Shown here: in pieces, positions 57,016 through 64,000 of the stretch
How the letters are laid out: the number at the start of each line of letters is the position of its first letter
Position numbering within the stretch: position 1 is the stretch's first letter
Source of the DNA: Glycomyces terrestris
GTDB lineage: Bacteria; Actinomycetota; Actinomycetes; Mycobacteriales; Micromonosporaceae
Direction of reading: 5' to 3'
DNA: 64,000 nucleotides
Assembly (NCBI RefSeq): GCF_003933745.1
Contig: NZ_RSEB01000008.1
Coordinates: 101,967-165,966, forward strand
Translations under genes and position numbers: made by a program
Notes under the pieces: generated by a model
What the model saw: the letters and a program-made list of their open reading frames with translations, nothing else
What the model was told of the DNA's origin: nothing
The model's database searches: none

Positions 57016-57216
57016 ATGAACTATCAGCAGGAATGGGCGGGCGACTTCGACGAGTTGTCCGAGTTCGACCTGGCCGACTCGACCGAGCCCGCGCGCGACG
57101 GCGACCCGGAGGCGCCGGTGACCGACCCGGACCTCCCCGACGAGGCCGATCCGGCGGACGCCGCCGAGCAGCTCGCCGACGTGCCGATCGACGAGGACGA
57201 CGAGGCGCCCGCCTAG
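57016..57216 (+). CDS. Small acidic protein of unknown function
   Basis: 66 residues, about one third Asp and Glu, probably disordered. ATG 57016 has GGAG 4-7 bases upstream; a longer in-frame GTG at 56971 would add residues not supported by a ribosome-binding site. Third-position bias fits coding. It is divergent from fbaA and followed by a terminator, so it is an independent unit. No family recognised. Confidence 0.6.
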   Translation: MNYQQEWAGDFDELSEFDLADSTEPARDGDPEAPVTDPDLPDEADPADAAEQLADVPIDEDDEAPA

Positions 57217-57226
57217 CGACACGGAG

Positions 57227-57267
57227 CAGGGCCCGGTCCCGCAGTCGCCTGCGGGGGCCGGGCCCTG
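57227..57267. terminator. Bidirectional hairpin terminator
   Basis: A stem of CAGGGCCCGG and CCGCAG with its complement, small internal offset, between the small acidic gene and the convergent oligopeptidase gene. Confidence 0.75.
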
Positions 57268-57282
57268 GTGCATTTCCGGTCC

Positions 57283-59361
57283 TTACGCCTTACCCAGCCG
57301 GTCGAGGATCCATGCGAGGTTGAACGCCTCCTCCTCCCAGGCGTCGTAGCGCCCGGAGCGGCCGCCGTGGCCGGCCTCCATCTCGGTCTTGAGGAGCACG
57401 TCGGAGGACGGGCTCTCGTGGCGCAGCTTCGCGATCCACTTCGCGGGCTCGTGGAAGCCGACGCGGGTGTCGTTCAGGCTGGTGACCGCGAGGATCGCCG
57501 GGTAGGTCGCGCCGGTGACGTTCTCGTAGGGCGAGTACGACTTCATGTACTCGTACACCTCGGGCGACTCGAGCGGGTTGCCCCACTCCTCCCACTCGAT
57601 GACGGTGAGCGGCATGGTCGGGTCGAGGATGGTGTTGAGCGCGTCGACGAACGGGACGTCGGCGAGGATGCCGGCGAACCGCTCGGGGGCGAGGTTCGCG
57701 ACCGCTCCCATGAGGAGCCCGCCGGCGGAGCCGCCGCGGGCGACGATCCGGTCGGGGGCGGCCCAGCCGACCTCGGCGAGGTGGTTCGCGCAGTCCACGA
57801 AGTCGGTGAACGTGTGCTTCTTGTGCAGGAGCTTGCCCTGCTCGTACCACTGCCGGCCCATCTCGCCGCCGCCGCGCACGTGCGCGATCGCGAAGACGAC
57901 GCCGCGGTCGAGGAGGCTCAGGCGCGGGATCGAGAAGTACGGGTCGATCGAGTGCTCGTAGGAGCCGTACCCGTACAGCAGGCACGGCGCGGTCCCGTCC
58001 GCGGTGACGCCGGCCTTGGCCACGATCGAGATCGGGACCTTCGTGCCGTCCTGGGCCGTGGCCCACTCGCGGTACTGCACGTAGTCGGCCGGGTCGAAGT
58101 CGCCGAGGACCGGCGTCTGCTTGCGCAGGTGCAGCTCGGCCCCGTCGATGTCGTAGTCGTACACCGAGGACGGCGTCACCAGCGACGTGTACCCGAGGCG
58201 GATCTGCCGCGACTCGTAGTCGGGGTTCTCGCCCAGGCCGACCGCGTAGATCGGCTCGTCGAACGCGATCTCGGTGAGGTTCCCGTCCGCGTCGAGGATG
58301 CCGACCCGGGAGAGCCCGGCGCGGCGCATGGAGACGACGACGTGGTCCTCGAACGCGTCGGCCGACTCCAGGCGCACGGCCTCGTCGTGGGCGATGACCT
58401 CGTGGAACTGCGTGGTGTCCGCGACGGGCGTCCACCCGAGCGTGAAGTTCTCGGCGTTCCGGTTGTGCAGCACCCAGAACCGGTCGCCCTGGTGGTCGAC
58501 GGACAGCTCGACGCCCTGCTCGCGGCCGCCGCCGAACACGGTGAACTCGCCGGTGGGGTCGGCGGCGTCGAGGTAGCGGACCTCGGTGGTGATCTTGGAG
58601 CCGGAGACGATGAACAGGTACCGCTCGGAGCGGGTCAGGTCGATCCCGGTCCAGAACCGCTCGTCGTCCTCCTGGTAGACGAGCACGTCCTTGTCCTCGT
58701 GCTCGCCGAGGACGTGCCGCCACACCTGGTGCGGGCGCCACGCGTCGTCCACTTTGGTGTAGAAGAACACGGAGCCGTCCTGCGACCACGCCCCGCCGTA
58801 GAACACGTTCGGGATGTCGTCGGGGAAGTCGTCGCCGGTGCGCAGGTCCTTGAACCGCAGGGTGAAGCGCTCGTCGCCGGAGTAGTTGACGGCGTAGGCG
58901 AGCAGGTTCCCGTCGGGGGAGACGTCGCAGGTGCCCAGGGAGAAGAAGTCGTGGCCCTCGGCGAGCTCGTTGCCGTCGACGAGGATCTCCTCGCCCTCGA
59001 CCGCGACGCCGGCCTCGACCTGCGGCGGCGTGTCGCCGGCGGCCTTGACGCGGCACTGGATGCCGTACTGCTTGCCCTCTTCGGTGCGCCCGTAGTACCA
59101 CCAGCCGCGCTTGCGGACGGGGACGGAGAGGTCGGTCTCCTGCGTGCGGCCCTTGATCTCGCCGAAGATCGACGTGCGCAGGTCCGCGAGGTGCGCGGTG
59201 CGCGATTCGGCGTAGGCGTTCTCGGCCCGGAGGTAGTCGAGCGTCTCGGGGTCCTCGGGGTTCTTCAGCCAGGCGTACGGGTCGTCGACGGTGTCGCCGT
59301 GGTGGGTTCGCGCGTGTTCGCGGCGGGGCGCCGCGGGTTTCGCGGGTTGCGTTTCCGACAT
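57283..59361 (-). CDS. ptrB: S9A oligopeptidase B (prolyl oligopeptidase family)
   Basis: 692 residues. The N-terminal HHGDTVDDPYAWL and beta-propeller (about 75-410) gate access to the C-terminal alpha/beta-hydrolase. The catalytic Ser is in RGGSAGG, Asp in TSLNDTRVG and His in AGHGGRSG. HVRGGGEMGRQWYEQGK is typical of oligopeptidase B, which cuts short peptides after Arg or Lys in the cytosol. No signal peptide. Confidence 0.94.
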   Translation of the reverse strand: MSETQPAKPAAPRREHARTHHGDTVDDPYAWLKNPEDPETLDYLRAENAYAESRTAHLADLRTSIFGEIKGRTQETDLSVPVRKRGWWYYGRTEEGKQYGIQCRVKAAGDTPPQVEAGVAVEGEEILVDGNELAEGHDFFSLGTCDVSPDGNLLAYAVNYSGDERFTLRFKDLRTGDDFPDDIPNVFYGGAWSQDGSVFFYTKVDDAWRPHQVWRHVLGEHEDKDVLVYQEDDERFWTGIDLTRSERYLFIVSGSKITTEVRYLDAADPTGEFTVFGGGREQGVELSVDHQGDRFWVLHNRNAENFTLGWTPVADTTQFHEVIAHDEAVRLESADAFEDHVVVSMRRAGLSRVGILDADGNLTEIAFDEPIYAVGLGENPDYESRQIRLGYTSLVTPSSVYDYDIDGAELHLRKQTPVLGDFDPADYVQYREWATAQDGTKVPISIVAKAGVTADGTAPCLLYGYGSYEHSIDPYFSIPRLSLLDRGVVFAIAHVRGGGEMGRQWYEQGKLLHKKHTFTDFVDCANHLAEVGWAAPDRIVARGGSAGGLLMGAVANLAPERFAGILADVPFVDALNTILDPTMPLTVIEWEEWGNPLESPEVYEYMKSYSPYENVTGATYPAILAVTSLNDTRVGFHEPAKWIAKLRHESPSSDVLLKTEMEAGHGGRSGRYDAWEEEAFNLAWILDRLGKA

Positions 59362-59429
59362 GCCTCAACTGTAAGGGCCCCGCGCGGGCAGCGCCGGTCA
59401 CAGCACGCCCGCCCGCAATCGATCATAAG

Positions 59430-59443
59430 TTACTCATGAGTAA
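59430..59443. promoter_or_regulatory. Perfect palindrome upstream of the ATPase/YhgE operon
   Basis: TTACTCATGAGTAA, a perfect 14-bp palindrome in an AT-rich pocket 69 bases before the ATPase-like gene and 69 bases before ptrB. The form (TTACT..AGTAA) is typical of TetR-family operators. It does not match the dyads next to the TetR gene at 62682-63437. Confidence 0.6.
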
Positions 59444-59511
59444 TATACGGGCGGTCAGAAACCCGTGAAAATGCCCGAACCGGGGCGCACTGGCCTGTGA
59501 GGATAGTGTCC

Positions 59512-60621
59512 ATGAGCGACAGGAGCGACGACGGCGGGCCACTGCCCGAAACGTCCGCACACGACAGCGGCGAGCCGGAGATCACCGGCGCCGAAGCGGA
59601 CGCACCCCCGGGCGCCGACCCGCGGCCCGCCCGCGCCGCCGGCTCGGGAGCGACCGACGCACCGGACTCGAACGCCGCCACCGCGTTCGAAGCGGGCACC
59701 GTCCCCGCGACCGGGCTCGACGCCGCACCCACTGCTCCCGGCGACACCGCCGCTGACGCACTCGTCCCGGGCGAGACCGCGCCCGCGATCGAGCCCGACA
59801 CCACCGCTCTTGCTGCGCCCGCCCCGGGCGAGCGCTCCAGCGCGACCGCCGCCGAACCGACCGCCGTCATCGAACGCCCGCGCGAGGGCGCCGCCGTCGC
59901 CCCGCCGCGCCTCCCCGGCGCCGACCGCACCGCGCTCCTCGAACACCCCAACGGCCACCCGTTCCTCGACGCGCGGCACCTCACCGCGACCGGCCGCCAG
60001 GGCACGATCTTCGCCGACGTCACCCTCACCGCCCGCCCCGGCCAGGTCGTCGCCGTCACCGGCGACGGCGGCGACGGCCGTACCTCCCTCCTCCTCGCCC
60101 TCACCGGCCGCTTCCGCCCCGACTCCGGCACCCTCCGCGTCGACGGCCGCACCCGCCCCGGCCATATCCGCCGCCGCTTCACCATCGCCCAGGCCGGACC
60201 GCCGATCCGCTTCGCCGAGTACCACACCGTCGCCGCCTGCATCAAGGAGACGACCGCCGTCTCCGGCGGCGCCGCCACCGCCGCCAACATCCACGCCTGG
60301 CTCGACCGCCTCGCCGTCGGCGTCGACACCGGCGACACCTACGGGTTCCTCCCGCGCATCGACCAGATCCGCTTCGCCATCGCCTGCGCCGCCGCCTCCC
60401 GCACCCCCGCCATCGCCGTCGACGACGCCGACACCGGGCTCGACACCGCCGGCGCCGAACGCGTCTTCGAAGCCCTCCGCACCGTCGCCGACGCCGGCCA
60501 GCTCGTCCTCGCCGCCTGCACCCTCACCGCCCCGCCCGCCGACACCGTCGTCGACCTCCGCGTCCACCACCGCGACCCGCACCCGGACCACCGCCCCGCC
60601 GAGAACGGAGGCCTCCGATGA
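59512..60621 (+). CDS. Degenerate ABC ATPase-like protein with long disordered N-terminus
   Basis: 369 residues from ATG 59512 (GAGGA 9 bases upstream). The first 135 residues are Ala/Pro/Asp/Thr-rich and disordered. The rest follows an ABC nucleotide-binding fold: a Walker A-like GDGGDGRTSLLLAL, a Walker B-like AIAVDDADTGLD, and a position where LSGGQ is expected that reads LPRIDQIRF. The invariant Walker A Lys is Arg and the catalytic Glu after Walker B is Asp, so normal ATP hydrolysis is doubtful. It ends in ATGA overlap with a YhgE/Pip membrane protein, its likely partner. A regulatory or structural role is inferred. Confidence 0.75.
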   Translation: MSDRSDDGGPLPETSAHDSGEPEITGAEADAPPGADPRPARAAGSGATDAPDSNAATAFEAGTVPATGLDAAPTAPGDTAADALVPGETAPAIEPDTTALAAPAPGERSSATAAEPTAVIERPREGAAVAPPRLPGADRTALLEHPNGHPFLDARHLTATGRQGTIFADVTLTARPGQVVAVTGDGGDGRTSLLLALTGRFRPDSGTLRVDGRTRPGHIRRRFTIAQAGPPIRFAEYHTVAACIKETTAVSGGAATAANIHAWLDRLAVGVDTGDTYGFLPRIDQIRFAIACAAASRTPAIAVDDADTGLDTAGAERVFEALRTVADAGQLVLAACTLTAPPADTVVDLRVHHRDPHPDHRPAENGGLR

Positions 60622-62492
60622 GCCAGTTCCTCCTGAGCCCGTTCAAGCTCGCCGCAGCCGAACTGCGCCGCTTTCGCGGCCACCCCATCCGCACCCTCGC
60701 GCTCGTCGCGATCGTCCTCATCCCGCTCGTCTACGGCGGCCTCTACCTCTGGTTCGCCTGGAACCCCTACGGCAAGCTCGACCAGATGCCCGTCGCCGTC
60801 GTCAATGAGGACCAGGGCGCCCAGGTCGACGTCGACGGCGAGACCCAGCAGATCAACGGCGGCGACCAGCTCGTCGACCAGCTCAAGGAAGACCGCATCT
60901 TCGACTGGCGCTTCACGGACGCCGCCGACGCCGCCCGCGGCCTCCGCGACGGCGACTACTACATGGTCATCACCGTCCCCGAGGACTTCTCCGCGCGCCT
61001 CGCCAGCCTCTCCGGCACCGACCCCGAGCAGGCCACCGTCGAGTTCGACCTCAACGACGCCAACGGCTACGTCGCCGGCATCATGGCCTCCACCGTCGAA
61101 GCCGAACTCCGCAACCAGATCAACACCGCCGTCTACGTCACCTTCGCCACCACCATCTTCGGCGACCTCACCCGCCTCCACGACGGCCTCACCGACGCCT
61201 CCGCCGGCGCGAGCGACCTCGCCGACGGCCTCGCCACCGCCCAGAGCGGCGCGAGCGACATCGAGTCCGGCCTCGCCGACCTCACCACCGGCGCGCAGCG
61301 GGTCGCCGACGGCGCGGACCAGGTCAGCGACGGCGTCGACCAGGCCGTCGCCGTCGCCCAACCCGTCGTCCAGGCCCTCGCCGACAACTGGACCCAGATC
61401 CAGGCCGGCGCCTCCAGCGCCGCCGACCTCGCCGACCGCGCGAACACCGACCTCGACACCGTCTACGCGACCCTCTGCACCGACAGCCCCGACGCCGACC
61501 CCGACGCCTGCGCCGCACTCGAGGACTTCATCGCCGAAGCCGACAGCGCCAACGCCGACATCCAGAACGCCGACGACCAGATCCAGTCCACCTCCACCGA
61601 CACGCTCGACCAGGCCTCCGACGACCTCACCGCCCTCCAGACCGGCGCGAGCGACGTCGCCGACGGCGCCTCCCAGGTCGCCGCGGGCGCCGCCACCGCC
61701 GAAGACGGCGCGAGCGACCTCGCCGACGGCCTCACCACCCTCCACGACGGCGCCGACACCCTCGCGACCAGCCTCGCCACCGCCGCCGACTCCGTCCCCA
61801 GCACCAACCCGGCCGACGACGCCGACAACGCCGAGGCCTACGGCAGCCCCGTCGCCGTCACCGAGCACAACCTCAACCCCGCCGACACCTACGGCCGCGG
61901 CCTCGCCCCGTTCTTCATCGCGATCGCCCTGTGGGTCTTCGGACTCATGGCCTACCTCGTCCTCTCCACCGTCAACCAGCGCGCCCTCGCCGGCCCGCTC
62001 CGCTCCCTCCCGATCGCGGTCGGCGGCTGGCTGCCCGGCGCCCTCCTCGGCGTCCTCTCCGCCGTCGTCCTCTACCTCGCGGTCGAACTCGGGCTGGGCC
62101 TCGACCCCAAGGACGCCCTCGACACGGTCGGCCTCTCGATCCTCGTGATCCTCGCGTTCTCCGCGATGGCCCACCTGTTCAAGCTCGCCTTCGGCACCGC
62201 CGGCAGCCTCGTCCTCGTCGTCCTGCTCATGCTCCAGCTCACGAGCGCGGGCGGGCTCTACCCGGTCGAGACCACGCCCCGGTTCTTCCAGGCCCTGCAC
62301 CCGCTCCTGCCGATGAGCTACGTCGTCGACGCCCTCCGCGTCACGATCAGCGGCGGCGAGACCTCGCATGTGGTGCGGGCCGTGATCGTCCTCGCCGCGT
62401 ACCTGGTCGGCGCGCTCGCGCTCTCCACCCTCATCGTGGCGACGCGCCGGAAGTGGAAGCCAGACAGCGTGAACGAACCCCTGCAAGTCTGA
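60618..62492 (+). CDS. YhgE/Pip family membrane protein
   Basis: 624 residues. One N-terminal membrane helix (about 25-48), then about 370 extracytoplasmic residues (PVAVVNEDQGA near its start) with repeated GASDLADGL-type heptads forming a coiled-coil stalk. Five or six C-terminal helices follow (about 425-610) with SYVVDALR. This is the ABC-2-like YhgE/Pip fold known from phage infection protein and ESX/type VII-linked membrane proteins. The start overlaps the ATPase-like gene. The substrate is unknown; an export or surface function is likely. Confidence 0.88.
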   Translation: MSQFLLSPFKLAAAELRRFRGHPIRTLALVAIVLIPLVYGGLYLWFAWNPYGKLDQMPVAVVNEDQGAQVDVDGETQQINGGDQLVDQLKEDRIFDWRFTDAADAARGLRDGDYYMVITVPEDFSARLASLSGTDPEQATVEFDLNDANGYVAGIMASTVEAELRNQINTAVYVTFATTIFGDLTRLHDGLTDASAGASDLADGLATAQSGASDIESGLADLTTGAQRVADGADQVSDGVDQAVAVAQPVVQALADNWTQIQAGASSAADLADRANTDLDTVYATLCTDSPDADPDACAALEDFIAEADSANADIQNADDQIQSTSTDTLDQASDDLTALQTGASDVADGASQVAAGAATAEDGASDLADGLTTLHDGADTLATSLATAADSVPSTNPADDADNAEAYGSPVAVTEHNLNPADTYGRGLAPFFIAIALWVFGLMAYLVLSTVNQRALAGPLRSLPIAVGGWLPGALLGVLSAVVLYLAVELGLGLDPKDALDTVGLSILVILAFSAMAHLFKLAFGTAGSLVLVVLLMLQLTSAGGLYPVETTPRFFQALHPLLPMSYVVDALRVTISGGETSHVVRAVIVLAAYLVGALALSTLIVATRRKWKPDSVNEPLQV

Positions 62493-62520
62493 GCAGCAGG
62501 CCCGGCCCGCAGCGCGGGCC

Positions 62521-62644
62521 GGGCCAAGCGCTCACCGCCCGGGCCAAGCTCACCGCCCGAGCCAAGCGCTCACCGCCCGGTCCCGCTCACCGCCCAGTCC
62601 TGTTCACCGCCCGTCCCGCTCCCGCCCGCTCCCGCTCACCACCC
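62521..62644. repeat. Degenerate 17-20 bp tandem repeat
   Basis: Seven or so units ending CTCACCGCCC, for example GGGCCAAGCGCTCACCGCCC, shortening from 20 to 15-17 bases along the array. It lies between the convergent YhgE and TetR genes. The irregular period is incompatible with coding. It may include weak stem structures but no clean terminator. Confidence 0.75.
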
Positions 62645-62681
62645 GATCCTTGCGCCGAGTCCCGCCCGCGCCTGCTCCTCA

Positions 62682-63437
62682 TTACTCATCTCGCTCGATC
62701 AGCGGCGCCAGAGCGTCCAGGGTCCGCTCGAGCCCGAACGAGAAGGCGTGCTCGGCGTCGTACGCCGAATCATGCGCTTCCCCGGCGGCCTGCCCGACCC
62801 GCACGGCGGTCGGGAACCGCTCGGGGTCGAGGACCTTCGCGAGCAGGGGCCCGTTCGCCTCCCACCACTCCTGGTCGCTCATCGCGCTGGCGGCGCGCTC
62901 GGCATCGGCTTGTGCCGCGTCTTGGGCGGCGATGCGCACGAACCCGAGCAGGTACGCGAGGACGTCGTCCATCTCGACATCGCTGAGCCCCAAGCCTTCC
63001 AGGGCCTGGAGTTCGTGCTCGTACTTGGCGCACTGCCCGGGCCCGAGCGGCGGCCGGCTGGGGGAGGCGGCCGCGGCCCAGGGGTGGCGGCGGTAGAGGG
63101 AGTAGCCGTCCCGGGCGACCGCCGCGAGCCGCTCCCGCCACGGGAGGCCGGCCACGGGCGTCCGCTCCATCGAGGCGAACAGGGAGTCGATCATCAGGGC
63201 GACGAGCTCGGTCTTCCCGGGCACATAGGTGTACAGCGTCATCGGCGCCTTCCCCAGCTCCTGCGCCAACCGCCGCACCGTCAGCGCCTCGAGCCCTTCC
63301 CGATCCGCGAGCTCGACCGCGGCGGCGACGACCGCGTCGACGGTCAACCCCTTCCGCGGCCCGCGGCTCGCCTCGGGCCCGGCCCTCCACAGCAGTTCGA
63401 GCAGATTCGGCTTCGGGGTCTCAGTGGCAGCAGTCAC
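62682..63437 (-). CDS. TetR-family transcriptional regulator
   Basis: 251 residues. Helix-turn-helix in the first third (VDAVVAAAVELADREG, then VRRLAQELGKAPMTLYTYV), followed by a TetR C-terminal domain (WRERLAAVARDGYSLYRRHP) of the TetR_C_11/TetR-like type. A 30-residue leader precedes the DNA-binding domain. GTG start at 63437. It is divergent from a VOC-fold gene with an operator-like region between, so it probably regulates that gene and itself. The ligand is not evident. Confidence 0.87.
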   Translation of the reverse strand: MTAATETPKPNLLELLWRAGPEASRGPRKGLTVDAVVAAAVELADREGLEALTVRRLAQELGKAPMTLYTYVPGKTELVALMIDSLFASMERTPVAGLPWRERLAAVARDGYSLYRRHPWAAAASPSRPPLGPGQCAKYEHELQALEGLGLSDVEMDDVLAYLLGFVRIAAQDAAQADAERAASAMSDQEWWEANGPLLAKVLDPERFPTAVRVGQAAGEAHDSAYDAEHAFSFGLERTLDALAPLIERDE

Positions 63438-63459
63438 GCGAAAATCCTACCCGGAAAAC

Positions 63460-63501
63460 TTGTACACCGTACGACGTACTAAGTACAATATACAACGTAC
63501 G
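63460..63501. promoter_or_regulatory. Operator region between the TetR and VOC genes
   Basis: TTGTAC (63460) and GTACAA (63483) form an inverted repeat. Between and beyond them GTAC recurs several times (CCGTACGACGTAC; CAACGTACGAAG). The AT-rich stretch is also the only promoter zone for both genes, so a self-regulating TetR is likely to bind here. The exact site is uncertain. Confidence 0.5.
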
Positions 63502-63529
63502 AAGAACCGAGCCCCGCCAAGGAGCGCCC

Positions 63530-64000
63530 ATGCGAATCACCTCGTCCGCCGTCTCCCTCAACGTCACCGACCCGACCGTCTCCGCCGAGTTCCTCAAGCG
63601 CCACTACGGCTTCACCGAGGACATGTCCGCAGACGGCTTCGTCTCCCTCTCCCGCCCCGACGCCGGCTTCAACGTCATCTTCCTGCGCACGGGCCTCGCC
63701 ACCTTCAAGCCCGAGAGCGCCAAGGGCCACGCCGACGGCCTCCTCCTCGCCTTCGTGGTCGACGACATCGACGCCGAATACGAGCGGATCAAGTCCGAGG
63801 GCGTCGAGATCACGACCCCCATCGAGACCGAGGAATGGGGCGAGCGCTACTTCCAGACCGCCGACCCCAACGGCGTCGTCATCCAACTCGTCCAGTGGAT
63901 GACCGAGCCCGCCGCCAAGTTATCCACAAGCCATCCCACCAGGCAAAATGATCAACCCTCGCGAAGTTATCCACAGGCGGGAAATCAATCCTGTACAGAT
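63530..64000 (+). CDS. VOC-family (glyoxalase/bleomycin resistance fold) protein, 3' end outside window
   Basis: 157 residues visible from ATG 63530 (AAGGAG 6 bases before). The first 130 residues are one VOC domain: two beta-alpha-beta-beta-beta modules with SSAVSLNVTDPTVSAEFLKR at the start and YFQTADPNGVVIQLVQW at the end, where such proteins usually stop. Here the frame continues, with lower GC content and no domain, to the edge of the window. The tail contains two DnaA boxes. Substrate unknown; resistance or aldehyde handling are possible for the family. Confidence 0.82.
   Translation, partial: MRITSSAVSLNVTDPTVSAEFLKRHYGFTEDMSADGFVSLSRPDAGFNVIFLRTGLATFKPESAKGHADGLLLAFVVDDIDAEYERIKSEGVEITTPIETEEWGERYFQTADPNGVVIQLVQWMTEPAAKLSTSHPTRQNDQPSRSYPQAGNQSCTD
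63920..63928 (+). promoter_or_regulatory. DnaA box 1
   Basis: TTATCCACA, the exact consensus DnaA box, preceded by AAG. Same orientation as the box 47 bases downstream. Confidence 0.6.
63967..63975 (+). promoter_or_regulatory. DnaA box 2
   Basis: TTATCCACA again, also preceded by AAG and followed by GGC, in a stretch of clearly lower GC content at the right edge. Whether more boxes follow cannot be seen. Confidence 0.6.

Overview
The window is chromosomal DNA from a high-G+C actinomycete. Evidence for this is the strong G/C bias at third codon positions, frequent GTG/TTG starts, the dnaK-grpE-dnaJ-hspR order with HAIR operators, a c-di-AMP (ydaO-type) riboswitch before a NlpC/P60 gene, CebR-type cellobiose control and a DivIVA-like coiled-coil protein. 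The genus cannot be fixed from the sequence alone. A cellulolytic, saprophytic soil actinomycete of the Glycomyces/Streptomyces/Micromonospora kind fits best. No rRNA, tRNA, insertion sequence, prophage or CRISPR array was seen.

Layout. 1-864: 3' end of a secreted NlpC/P60 peptidoglycan hydrolase. 941-10733: a signalling block with a phosphatase that has a built-in anti-sigma-kinase-like domain (OsaC-like), a soluble hybrid histidine kinase with seven 92-residue HAMP-type repeats (OsaA-like), its response regulator (OsaB-like), a STAS anti-anti-sigma factor, a PrsW-family membrane protease and a small membrane protein. 10755-14183: tadA with its actinobacterial partner gene, then an EtfD-type membrane Fe-S oxidoreductase. 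14564-23766: four consecutive secreted FG-GAP/VCBS proteins. 23821-33752: cellulose/cellobiose regulon with cebR, bglC, cebG, cebF and cebE on the minus strand, divergent from a GH48 cellulase and followed by a DUF1349-type protein. 34237-39549: a small Cys-rich protein and the heat-shock operon, with a probable unannotated small gene between dnaJ and hspR. 39674-43543: two CNNM/CBS membrane proteins and a DivIVA-like protein. 43764-46518: GH20 hexosaminidase and a second NlpC/P60 gene under a c-di-AMP riboswitch. 46886-48141: csoR, copZ and two small conserved proteins. 48248-54678: maltose-type ABC importer, LacI regulator and GH13 alpha-glucosidase. 54833-55724: a toxin-antitoxin cluster with one PIN toxin between two ribbon-helix-helix-like ORFs. 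55806-59361: class II aldolase, a small acidic protein and oligopeptidase B. 59512-62492: a degenerate ABC ATPase coupled to a YhgE/Pip membrane protein. 62682-64000: TetR regulator divergent from a VOC-fold protein whose 3' end runs off the window and carries two perfect DnaA boxes.

How it works together. The cebEFG-bglC-cebR cluster and the GH48 gene share an intergenic region holding three CebR-box-like sites. Together they form a unit in which secreted GH48 releases cello-oligosaccharides, CebEFG imports them and BglC hydrolyses them. The malEFG/LacI/GH13 cluster is the starch/maltose counterpart. The first 10 kb looks like an osmotic or general-stress partner-switching module. The heat-shock operon is under HspR through two HAIR sites. 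Much of the regulation can be read as palindromes next to the genes (HAIR, CebR, CsoR, toxin-antitoxin operator, a dre-like site, and several orphan dyads).
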